In this document: positions 1-7,031 of the stretch, piece after piece
Layout of the letters: each line of letters opens with the position of its first letter
How positions within the stretch are numbered: position 1 is the first letter of the stretch
Assembly: GCA_963774945.1 (NCBI GenBank)
Contig: CAVZHA010000015.1
Coordinates: forward strand, 434,001 to 498,000
Direction of reading: 5' to 3'
Length of the DNA stretch: 64,000 bases
Source: Trebonia sp963774945
GTDB taxonomy: Bacteria; Actinomycetota; Actinomycetes; Streptosporangiales; Streptosporangiaceae
Program-made: the position numbers and the translations under genes
The notes under the pieces: generated by a model
The model's database searches: none
Told to the model about the DNA's origin: nothing
The model's input: the letters and a program-made list of their open reading frames with translations, nothing else

Positions 1-1184
1 GCCTGCCAGGCCGTCGGGCTCACCGGGAGCGGCGCGCCTGCGCGGCCGGCGATGATCGCGTTCTCCAGTTTCTGCAGGTTCTTGAAGGTGGGAGAGGCGT
101 CCACCGGCGCATACGGGTTGGGGCTCTCCTGCCAGCCGTTCGGCGAGGCGCCGAGCGTCTCGAGGAGCCGCTGGGCGTAGACCGTCTGCACGAACAACGC
201 GTGCTCGGCCGAAGACATGACGCCGCCGCCGGCCAGCACGCCGCCAACCAGAGAGGCCTCCTCGCCGATGTCCTCCGCCGCCTCGCCCTCCTGGAGCACC
301 GCCTGACCCTGGCTGTACTCGGCGATCGACGATCCGTCGAAGTCGCTCAGACCGGCGGCGTACGGGTCGGTTGCGTTCCCCGTGGCGGTGTAGTCCTCGA
401 AGGCGGTCAGCGCCGGGATCGTGCCGGCGTCCACCTCGGCCCGCAGCTGGGGGAGCCGGTTCAGGTCAGCCAGCAGCGTGGCCTCCACCGGTTTGTCCGC
501 CGCGGGCTCGAGGCCTTCCGCCTTCTTGGCGGCGACTCGGAAGACGGCGACGGCGGCGCTGGTGCGCGGGCGCTGCGCGTCCATCGCGGCCTTGCTCGCG
601 TTCATCGCCTGCACCGCTCGGGCCGGCAGGTGGCCGTGCGCGCTCTGGTACAGGGCGTGCGCGCTCTGCCAGACGAAGGTGTCCGCCCCTTCGGTTTGAA
701 TCGCCCCCACCAACCCCGCGATCGGGCCGCCGACCTCCTGGTTGAGCGTGTTGTCGTTCTGGTTCGCGATGGCCCCGCCGACCGTGCTCACCGCGGCGTA
801 GGCCCACAGCGCGATGAGGGAGAGCAGCGGGATCACGAGCAGGATCGTGATCGTGGACCGGATCGACCGCTGGCGGGCGGTCCGACCCGCCCCGTTCGCG
901 CCGCGGCTGAGGCTGACGCCGCGGACGCGGCGCTCTTTGCGCCGGTGCCCGGCGTAGGGCGCCCGGCCTCCGTCCTGCCCCCGGCCGAGCTGCCTGGGAG
1001 CGGCACCCGGCTGACCCAGCGGCTGTCCGGCCCGCTGACCGCCCTGCTGGCCGCCCTGCTGGCCGCCCTGCCGTCCGGCCGGTCCGGGCCAGGACTGAGC
1101 GGCATAGTCGGCGTAGCCGTCTGATTGGGGTACCAGGCGAGGAGGCGAGGTCGGCCACTCCTGGTCAGCTCTTCCCGGACCCAT
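1..1184 (-). CDS. Nitrate/nitrite-sensing-domain sensor histidine kinase, N-terminal part (partial)
   Basis: Open frame from ATG at 1184 to the window edge, about 394 residues with the C-terminus missing. Residues 1-105 are a cytoplasmic stretch rich in Gln, Gly and Arg with repeated GGQQ units. A membrane helix follows at about 111-131 (TILLVIPLLSLIALWAY), then an extracytoplasmic all-alpha region with motifs such as ANQNDNTLNQEVGG and NLQKLENAIIAG, as in the NIT nitrate/nitrite sensing domain. In actinobacteria this architecture usually continues into HAMP and histidine kinase domains, often as the first gene (CvnA) of a conservon; that part lies outside the window, so the kinase call is inference. 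Other frames here have longer apparent ORFs but no sensible protein. A purine-rich AAGACGGGAAA precedes the ATG. Confidence 0.75.
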   Translation of the reverse strand, partial: MGPGRADQEWPTSPPRLVPQSDGYADYAAQSWPGPAGRQGGQQGGQQGGQRAGQPLGQPGAAPRQLGRGQDGGRAPYAGHRRKERRVRGVSLSRGANGAGRTARQRSIRSTITILLVIPLLSLIALWAYAAVSTVGGAIANQNDNTLNQEVGGPIAGLVGAIQTEGADTFVWQSAHALYQSAHGHLPARAVQAMNASKAAMDAQRPRTSAAVAVFRVAAKKAEGLEPAADKPVEATLLADLNRLPQLRAEVDAGTIPALTAFEDYTATGNATDPYAAGLSDFDGSSIAEYSQGQAVLQEGEAAEDIGEEASLVGGVLAGGGVMSSAEHALFVQTVYAQRLLETLGASPNGWQESPNPYAPVDASPTFKNLQKLENAIIAGRAGAPLPVSPTAWQ

Positions 1185-1597
1185 CGAATTTCCCGTCTTT
1201 TTCGAGCCTTATCGGGCGGGGGCCAACAAAAAACAACACGATGCAATGCGATCACCGGAAAGCCGACAGCTCACGGCGTGGCCGTCTCTGCCCAAGCAGG
1301 TCGGACTTGCCGACGGGCTTTCTAAGTAGTTAACTATTAGCACCATAGCAGTCGGGTCTGGTGTTATCAGGACATTACCGAATTGCGGAATATTGTTACC
1401 ACATTCCGAAAACGGCGCTGTCAGCGCGGCGCGGTCCCCCGCGCGTTCCCTCGCGCGGTCCTGACCGATCGGGCGGGCGGGCGCTCGTCGACCGGGACCG
1501 ATCGCGAGCGCTGTCGCATCTCGCCGTCGGCGCGGACGAACTGCCGCAGCTCTACGCTCGACGGGCCGGTGCCCGCGCGACGCCACCGGCCGCCGGC
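1185..1597. other. Intergenic region upstream of the sensor kinase
   Basis: No convincing gene in 413 bases. Composition is less GC-rich around 1310-1420. It holds a perfect 10-bp palindrome TAGTTAACTA near 1326-1335 and a 6-bp inverted repeat CGGAAT/ATTCCG (1386-1391 and 1403-1408). These are plausible operator or promoter elements for the minus-strand kinase gene. No terminator with a T-run was seen after gpgS. Confidence 0.4.
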
Positions 1598-2468
1598 TCA
1601 TCGCTGGTCGCCTGCACCGGTCGCTGCTGCACGGGTTCCTGCCCGGCGGCGCTCGGCCACCACCAGCAGCTCCGCTGCCATCACGGCCAGGTCGTGGCTG
1701 GCCTGGTGCTTGTGCCCGCGGCTGCCCAGGTCGACCTGGGCGACGGCGTCGAGGCCGTGCGCGGCGGCGGTGTCGAGCAGCGACCGCGAGCTCGACGCCG
1801 TATCCGACCGGGACCGACAGCGACTCCATCAGCTCGCGTCGGATCGCCCACTCCCCCGCCAGCGGCTGCACGACGCCGGTCAGCTCCGGCCACCAGAGGC
1901 TCAGCAGCGGGCGGGCCACCAGTTCCGTCACCCGTCCCCCGTCGGCGGTCACCGATCCGTCGCCGGCCACGTAGAGCCGCTCGTAGAAACCCTTGACCAG
2001 CAGCACCTGGGGGTCCGCCAGCAGCGGACCGAGCAGGCCGGTGACGAAGTGCGGCCCCCAGTGGGTGAGGTCGGCGTCCACGAAGACGAGCAGGTCGCCG
2101 TTGGTGACTAGCAGCGACTTCCACAGCGCCTCGCCCTTGCCCGGCCAGCCGCCAAGCTCGGGCACCACATCCCTGGCCCGGTGCACGGCGGCGCCCGCTC
2201 GCGCCGCGACCGCGGCCGTGGCGTCGGTGGAGTCGGAGTCCATCACCACGACCTCGTCGATCAGCCCGGTATCGGCCGCGAGCCGCGCGATCGCGCGCAC
2301 CACCCCAGCCACCGTGCGCTCCTCGTTCCTGGCCGGGATCACCACGCTGACGGTCACGCCCAGGTCGTGCTTGCGCTCGGCCAGCTGCCGCTCGGGCCAG
2401 TCCTGCCAACGGCTGGTCCGCCGCCGCAGCCAGTCCGCGGAAATCTCATCCGGTCCGCTCAGGACCAA
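1598..2468 (-). CDS. gpgS: Glucosyl-3-phosphoglycerate synthase, one frameshift as read
   Basis: GT-A family glycosyltransferase that would transfer glucose from an NDP-sugar to 3-phosphoglycerate, the first step to glucosylglycerate and methylglucose lipopolysaccharides. Visible motifs: SVVIPARNEE at the nucleotide-binding end, MDSDSTD, VDADLTHWGP (the metal-binding DxD region), KGFYERL, and GYGVEL followed in another frame by HGLDAVAQVDLG and HKHQASHDLAVMAAEL. The switch needs removal of one G near 1783 (GCG-G-TCG). Joined length is about 290 residues, slightly short for the family (around 320). The start is TTG at 2468, directly after GGGGGG. It is the last gene of a three-gene minus-strand operon, 39 bases after the preceding unknown gene. 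Confidence 0.85.
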
Positions 2469-2507
2469 CCCCCCTAGGTCTTGCGACCAGCCTACCTTCG
2501 AGCGGAA

Positions 2508-3026
2508 TCAGGCATTGGTCAGGCTGACGGCGGCCAGCCGCGGACGCCTGAGCTCGCCCCGGCGGAACACCTCGGTCTCCTGGGTCGGCGCGCCGGGCAG
2601 GTCAGCCGCCGCGAGCGCCTGGGCCTTGAAGGCCCGGGCGGCCAGGCTCAGCCGGTGCGACACCGGGTCACCGCTGCGACCGAAGTCCGCGGGCCACCCC
2701 TCGCCCCAGAGCCTGATCTCGGCCCGGCCGGACTCGGCGGCGGCGAGCACCAGCCTGCGCACCCGCTCGTCGGCCTGGTAGAGGTCGGTCCGCACCGCGA
2801 CCGCCCGCAGACGCGGTCCGAGCGCCGGCTCCGCGAACACGGCATCGAGGTTACGCGCCCGCACCCCGAGAATATCGAGCGGGCGCGGATCCCCGTCATC
2901 GGCCGTGATCACGGTGACATCCCAGCCCGCCATCACCTGGTCGAACAGCCAGCCGCCGGCGTACCGCACCGCCTCGGCCGCGCCCGGCGCGATCGCCGTC
3001 ATGCGCGGCCGTAGCGAATGCCTCAT
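2508..3026 (-). CDS. Conserved actinobacterial protein of unknown function, coupled to TetR gene
   Basis: 172 residues from ATG 3026, which overlaps the TGA of the upstream TetR gene (ATGA), so translation is probably coupled. No membrane segment or signal peptide. Sequence includes EAVRYAGGWLFDQVMAGWDVTVITAD, a central RTDLYQADERVRRLVLAAA and RLWGEGWPADF. I do not recognise a named domain. It sits between a TetR regulator and gpgS, so a role in the same regulon is likely but unproven. The ORF extends upstream to 3113, but that extension lies inside the TetR gene. Confidence 0.7.
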   Translation of the reverse strand: MRHSLRPRMTAIAPGAAEAVRYAGGWLFDQVMAGWDVTVITADDGDPRPLDILGVRARNLDAVFAEPALGPRLRAVAVRTDLYQADERVRRLVLAAAESGRAEIRLWGEGWPADFGRSGDPVSHRLSLAARAFKAQALAAADLPGAPTQETEVFRRGELRRPRLAAVSLTNA

Positions 3027-3625
3027 TGGGGATTGAGCGCCAGCTCCCTGGCGAGGGTGCTGGCGTAGCCGCGAAACACGTCGGTCAGTGGAATCGATGG
3101 GTCGAGCAGCCATGAAGTCTCCATTCCATAGAGAAAGGCGATGATCTCCACGGCCTTAACGGCCGGATCAAGGTCGGTACGGTAGCGACCAGCGCGCTGC
3201 CCTCGCCTGATGCCTTCGGCGACGATGGTCAGCGCGTCCTGATAACGGCTGAGGAAGCGGTCGTGCAGCGGGGCATCGGGGTTGAGGTTTTCCGTCAGGA
3301 GAACGGTGAACAGGCCAATCAGGTCGGGCGCGCGCTCGAACCGATCGATCACCCGCGCGAGCTGCTCGACGACGTCGCCCGACATGTCCACGTGCGCCAT
3401 GTCGTCGGCGTCGCGCGCGTCGAGCACCGCGTGCAGCAGCTGCTCCTTGGACTCGAAGTGGTGCAGCAGGCCGGCCGTGGTCACGCCGGCTTCCTGCGCG
3501 ATCTGGGCGAGCGTGGTGCCACGCCCGCCATTGCGCGTCATCAGACGCTGCGCCACGGCGAGGATCCGCTGCCGCCGGTCCTCTCCCTTGGCGAAGAGCG
3601 TGGCGTATCGCCTCTGATCGGCCAC
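3023..3625 (-). CDS. TetR family transcriptional regulator
   Basis: 200 residues. The N-terminal HTH reads RQRILAVAQRLMTRNGG then TTLAQIAQEAGVTTAGLLHHFESKEQLLHAVL, the classic TetR DNA-binding domain (residues about 15-60). The C-terminal half is an all-helical ligand domain ending ARELALNPQ. I chose GTG 3625 over TTG 3643 because GAAGGGAG lies four bases upstream of the GTG, and the TTG falls inside a likely operator palindrome. First gene of the operon with the unknown protein and gpgS; probably autoregulated through the repeat at 3638-3669. Confidence 0.85.
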   Translation of the reverse strand: MADQRRYATLFAKGEDRRQRILAVAQRLMTRNGGRGTTLAQIAQEAGVTTAGLLHHFESKEQLLHAVLDARDADDMAHVDMSGDVVEQLARVIDRFERAPDLIGLFTVLLTENLNPDAPLHDRFLSRYQDALTIVAEGIRRGQRAGRYRTDLDPAVKAVEIIAFLYGMETSWLLDPSIPLTDVFRGYASTLARELALNPQ

Positions 3626-3637
3626 GAGACTCCCTTC

Positions 3638-3669
3638 AACCAACCTACTGAACGCACACTAGATTGGTT
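3638..3669. promoter_or_regulatory. Probable TetR operator (imperfect inverted repeat)
   Basis: AACCAACCTACTG on one arm and AACCAATCTAGTG on the opposite strand at the other arm, differing at two positions in 13, around a short centre. It begins 13 bases upstream of the chosen GTG start of the TetR gene, the usual place for an autoregulatory TetR site. Confidence 0.55.
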
Positions 3670-4002
3670 AGTCTGCCGTTTACAAGAGGAAATGCCCAGG
3701 CAATTTCCCGACTGGTTCGCCCGGGTACGGGCGGTCGACCGACGCCGTCTGGACCCTTCGTCACACTCCGTGCACGTCCGCCGCGACCGCGCGCCCTCCT
3801 CGCCGATGCCCTGCAGGCGCGCCAATCGGCCACGCATCGTAGCTGCATGGTCACCTCGAAGCCCGCACGCGGGCGATAGTCGCGGAACATCGAAGTGCAT
3901 AATATGATTATTAGCAAACGGTAACGGCAATCTCGTGATACGAAAAGGCCAGTCGTCGATGTGATAAGTCGCCTAATGTAACCGTGCAGTAAGGTTGTAC
4001 AC
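3670..4002. other. Divergent intergenic region between two TetR genes
   Basis: No gene supported. The last 120 bases (3885-4002) are clearly more AT-rich, with ATAATATGATTATTAGC near 3899. TAAGGT ends seven bases before the ATG at 4003, a spacing that fits a -10 of a leaderless transcript, although no good -35 was seen. Confidence 0.35.
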
Positions 4003-4821
4003 ATGACGCAGAACATGGTGGATGTGGCGGCGAGCGTGCCGGGTGACGAGCCATCCTGGAAACAGCGAGCGGTCGAGCGGTCCACCCGCGCGGCGAAGCT
4101 GCGCGCCGAGCAGCGCGTCCAGCGATTCCTCGACGCCGCCCAGGCCATCATCACCGACACGGGCTCAACCGACTTCACCGTGCAGGATGTGGTCAACCGG
4201 TCCAGCCAGTCGCTGCGCAGCTTCTACCAGCACTTCGATGGCAAGCACGAGCTCCTGCTGGCCCTGTTCGAGGACGCGCTGCGCCGCGCCACCAGCCAGA
4301 TCGCCGCCGCCACCGACGCCCAGGCGGCCCCGATTGACGCGCTCCGCACGGCAGTCCAGCTGCTGTTCGAGCTCTCCCGGCCCGACCCGGGCGCGCACCG
4401 GCCGCTGTTTACCGAGTTCGCTCCCCGGCTGCTGCTCAGCCACCCGGCCGAGGTCCGCCGCGCGCACGCGCCGCTGCTTGAGCTGCTGACGACGCTGACC
4501 GCCCGCGCCGCCGACGCCGGGCAGCTCCGCCCCGGCATCGCGCCTCGGCGCATCGCCGCGCTCACCATGGAGACGGTCATGTTCACCGCCCAGACCAGCG
4601 GCGGGGCCGACCCCGACGGGATCGTCCGCCCGGTCAGCGCGGACGAGATCTGGGACTTCATCGCCCACGGCATCGCCAAGGCCTTATATAAGGGCCGGCC
4701 AGGCCCTCGGGGTGCGGCCAGTCGGAGCCGAACAGCACCCGCTGCACTCCCGCGATCGAGGAGAGCCCGGGGGCCTGCCGGTTCAAAATCGTCATCTCGA
4801 ACGGACCCTGGTTCCACCTAG
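4003..4821 (+). CDS. TetR family regulator with aberrant C-terminal extension
   Basis: 272 residues as read. Residues about 24-75 form the TetR HTH (QRFLDAAQAIITDTG, FTVQDVVNRSSQSLRSFYQHFDGKHELLLALF). The ligand-binding region follows and ends naturally around DEIWDFIAHGIAKAL near 4680. Beyond this, about 45 residues rich in Arg, Pro and Ser (GRPGPRGAASRSRTAPAAL) look non-native. Read on the other strand, the same DNA encodes an amidohydrolase motif, so the native 3' end appears replaced. A 12-bp palindrome CCTTATATAAGG (4682-4693) marks the junction. No strong ribosome site; the transcript may be leaderless. Confidence 0.75.
   Translation: MTQNMVDVAASVPGDEPSWKQRAVERSTRAAKLRAEQRVQRFLDAAQAIITDTGSTDFTVQDVVNRSSQSLRSFYQHFDGKHELLLALFEDALRRATSQIAAATDAQAAPIDALRTAVQLLFELSRPDPGAHRPLFTEFAPRLLLSHPAEVRRAHAPLLELLTTLTARAADAGQLRPGIAPRRIAALTMETVMFTAQTSGGADPDGIVRPVSADEIWDFIAHGIAKALYKGRPGPRGAASRSRTAPAALPRSRRARGPAGSKSSSRTDPGST
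4690..4815 (-). pseudogene. Fragment of an amidohydrolase family gene
   Basis: The minus strand encodes LSSIAGVQRVLFGSDWPHPEG, the C-terminal metal-site signature typical of amidohydrolase_2 family enzymes, in a run of only about 35 residues. Neither a start nor the rest of the roughly 300-residue enzyme is present. It overlaps the 3' end of the TetR gene antisense, ends at the CCTTATATAAGG palindrome, and near 4797-4813 carries a sequence close to the dispersed GGACCGTTCG box. I read it as a remnant left by a deletion or rearrangement. Confidence 0.5.
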
Positions 4822-4862
4822 GTAGGTTTCCGAAATAACCCACCGGGGCTGGAGGACCGACG

Positions 4863-5429
4863 ATGAAGGAAATCCTGCACGACAAGCTCCGCGAGAGCAG
4901 GGCCGCGCTGCTGGCCAGGCTGGACGGCCTGGGCGAATATGACCTGCGCCGCCCGATGACGGCGTCAGGTACCAATCTGCTCGGGCTGGTCAAGCACCTG
5001 GCCGGGCTCGAGTACGGGTACCTCGGCGAGTCACTCGGCCGCCCGGGACCGGAGACGCTTCCGTGGGTCGAGGACGGCTCGATCTGGGATGGCGCCGACA
5101 TGTGGGCGCGGCCCGAGGAATCCAGTGGGTACCTGATCGGGCTGTACCGCCGCGGCTGCGATCATGCCGACACCGTGATCGACGACCTCGAACTTGACGC
5201 GCCCGCGCGGGTTGCGCACTGGCCCGAGGCCGAGCGCGACACCACGCTCGGTTTCCTGCTGGTCCGGATGACCGCCGAGACCGCCCAGCACGCGGGTCAC
5301 GCGGACATCGTCAGGGAACTGATCGACGGCCGGGGCGGCCGCGACCACGACCTACTCGACGACGCGGGCTGGCGGGACTACGTCGCCCGCGTCGCGGCGG
5401 CCGCAGAAACGTTCCGGTCGGCTGAATGA
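4863..5429 (+). CDS. DinB/DUF664 family protein
   Basis: 188 residues, four-helix DinB-like fold by motif: an N-terminal helix MKEILHDKLRESRAALLARLDGL, then NLLGLVKHLAGLEYGYLG and, late, RMTAETAQHAGHADIVRELIDG, giving the three widely spaced His that bind a metal in this superfamily. DinB-like proteins include mycothiol-dependent transferases, but the substrate cannot be told from sequence. GGAGG lies before the ATG. It resembles the second DinB-like protein at 63344, which shares ETARHAGHADILRELIDG. Confidence 0.85.
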   Translation: MKEILHDKLRESRAALLARLDGLGEYDLRRPMTASGTNLLGLVKHLAGLEYGYLGESLGRPGPETLPWVEDGSIWDGADMWARPEESSGYLIGLYRRGCDHADTVIDDLELDAPARVAHWPEAERDTTLGFLLVRMTAETAQHAGHADIVRELIDGRGGRDHDLLDDAGWRDYVARVAAAAETFRSAE

Positions 5430-5444
5430 GCGGTACGGCGTCGC

Positions 5445-6443
5445 TCACAGGCGTCCGCCCGCGATGGCGGAGGCGGGGGTGGACGGCTTGGCCACGATGC
5501 GGACGGGCGGCCGGGCAGTGCCGGTTCTGATCGCGCCGCGCAGGCTTCGGATGACGCTCGACGGCTCGTTCTTCACGGTGCCGGGCAGGAAGTGCAGCAC
5601 GTTGATGCCGCGGGCGGCCATCCGGTTGTGCCGCCTGACCGTGCGCTCGTAGTCGGCGGGAGCGAGGTGGTAGCGGCGCGAGTCGACCTCGGCCGCGACG
5701 CCCGCGCGCTGCCACCACACGTCGGCGATGCCGAGGAAGGTGCCGTCGTTGGCATAGAGCTCGGCGTTGTACATCGGCTCGGGCAGGTCGGACCGGCCGA
5801 TCAGCGTCATCAGGTCGCCTTCGGCGGCGGACCGGCTGCCGGCCATGCACTCCCGCAGCGCCTCGCGGTAAAAGCGCGAGCCGGCCACCGGGCCGCCGTT
5901 GAGCTCGGCCAACAGCGCGGCGACATCGCAGCGGCCATTCTGTATCGCCTCCGCGACCAGCGCGCGGACGTCGCCCAGGCTGGTCATCGGCCTGGCCGCG
6001 TCCGCGACGGCGCGAGCCAGTGGAACGTACCGGATCCGGCGGGTCCGGAAGCACGTGTCCGGCATCCGGCCGGTGCGCACGACCCGCACGTACCCCGCGC
6101 TGCGCACACGCACGTCCTCGGGGACGAGGACATCGACCTGGTTGAGGCCCGCGCACTGCAGCCGGTGCCGCCGGACCGCGGCCGCCCCGGTCAGCAGGCT
6201 CTTCGGCCCCGCGTAGAGCAGCGCCGCCATCGCCCGCTGATCGACGGTCACCGCGCCGTTGGTCATCACGTAGACGCCGGGCAGGATCCGCTGCCATCGG
6301 CCGCCCGGCCGGACCAGGTGATCGAGCCTGCCGCGACTGACGCCGCAGCCGATCGCCTGGGCCCTGGTCACCACTCCGAACTGCTCAGCGAGCAGCGCGT
6401 TGAACCGTTCCCGATCATAGACAGGTGTGACTGGCATGCCCAC
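5445..6443 (-). CDS. AbiEi antitoxin-like winged-helix protein with C-terminal nuclease-like domain
   Basis: 332 residues. Residues 1-65 (FNALLAEQFGVVTRAQAIGCGVSRGRLDHLV, RILPGVYVM) match the N-terminal winged helix of AbiEi-type antitoxins. The C-terminal third (NDGTFLGIADVWWQ, VAAEVDSRRYH, RTVRRHNRMAARGINVLHFLPG) resembles DUF559/Vsr-like restriction endonuclease folds. This fusion is common in actinobacteria as a single gene. No AbiEii-type nucleotidyltransferase toxin gene is adjacent. Start is GTG 6443 or ATG 6437. It ends 15 bases from the convergent DinB gene. Confidence 0.75.
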   Translation of the reverse strand: MGMPVTPVYDRERFNALLAEQFGVVTRAQAIGCGVSRGRLDHLVRPGGRWQRILPGVYVMTNGAVTVDQRAMAALLYAGPKSLLTGAAAVRRHRLQCAGLNQVDVLVPEDVRVRSAGYVRVVRTGRMPDTCFRTRRIRYVPLARAVADAARPMTSLGDVRALVAEAIQNGRCDVAALLAELNGGPVAGSRFYREALRECMAGSRSAAEGDLMTLIGRSDLPEPMYNAELYANDGTFLGIADVWWQRAGVAAEVDSRRYHLAPADYERTVRRHNRMAARGINVLHFLPGTVKNEPSSVIRSLRGAIRTGTARPPVRIVAKPSTPASAIAGGRL

Positions 6444-6566
6444 AGAATGTCACCACCCCCTGACAAAACGCCCGTCCGATTAGGCCGCCACGGGGGCGCG
6501 CTCGGCGCCTCCGGGGTTTGCGGTTCCCGGCGCGCCGCGCTTCTTGCTGTTATCTTCTGAGCTGAT

Positions 6567-6682
6567 CTGTCAGCTACGCCATCGACAGGAACGTCCACCT
6601 GTCACCTACGCCATCGACATCGCCTATTGGTGTCGCTGGCGTAGCCGACAGGTCGGGTTTGGTGTCGCTGGCGTAGGTGACA
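6567..6682. repeat. 116-bp palindromic element, copy 1
   Basis: Four copies of a 20-base unit, consensus TGTCGGCTACGCCAGCGACA: two direct then two inverted, arranged U1-9 bases-U2-ATCGCCTATT-U3-spacer-U4. The inner pair U2/U3 would form a hairpin with about 17 of 20 pairs. A second copy of identical length lies at 48367-48482, about 86% identical by hand alignment. Both are intergenic and both are followed by G-rich tandem sequence. No ORF spans it. Confidence 0.85.
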
Positions 6683-6699
6683 GGACCGAGGGGGCTCCG

Positions 6700-6945
6700 G
6701 GGTGGCGGAGTGGCCGGGGCGGAGTGGCCGGGGTGGGGTGGCCGGGGTGGGGTGGCCGGCGGGGTGGGGGTGGGGTGGCCGGGGTGGGGTGGCCGGCGGG
6801 GTGGGGGTGGCCGGGCGGGGTGGGGGTGGCCGGGCGGGGTGGGGGTGGCCGGGCGGGGTGGGGGTGGCCGGGCGGGGTGGGGGTGGCCGGGCGGGGTGGG
6901 GGTGGCCGGGCGGGGTGGGGGTGGCGGGGTTGGGGTGGCCCATCC
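6700..6945. repeat. G-rich tandem repeat array
   Basis: Strongly strand-biased G-rich array built on GGGGTGGCCGG and GGTGGGGGTGGCCGGGCGG units, the latter about 18-19 bases and repeated six or more times. Long apparent ORFs on both strands (Gly/Trp-rich or Pro/His-rich) are artefacts of this composition. Runs of three to five G on the + strand could form G-quadruplexes. Confidence 0.85.
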
Positions 6946-6990
6946 GGGGTGTTTGTCGGCTGAGGCATCGAGGGGGTGCTGCGCTGATGA

Positions 6991-7012
6991 GAGACGCCCG
7001 GGACCGTTCGGG
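6991..7012 (+). repeat. Dispersed GGACCGTTCG box, copy A
   Basis: GAGACGCCCGGGACCGTTCG followed by GGGAAATG. It lies about 20 bases past the stop of the minus-strand lyase gene, between it and the G-rich array. Related boxes are at 22592, 31944, 39709 and 60492, always in this orientation. Confidence 0.7.
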
Positions 7013-7031
7013 GAAATGGGTTTGGTTTGGC

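Noticed and set aside
6567..6682. CRISPR array
   Set aside because: Only four units, two of them inverted, with unequal short spacers and no cas genes; the arrangement is palindromic, not direct.
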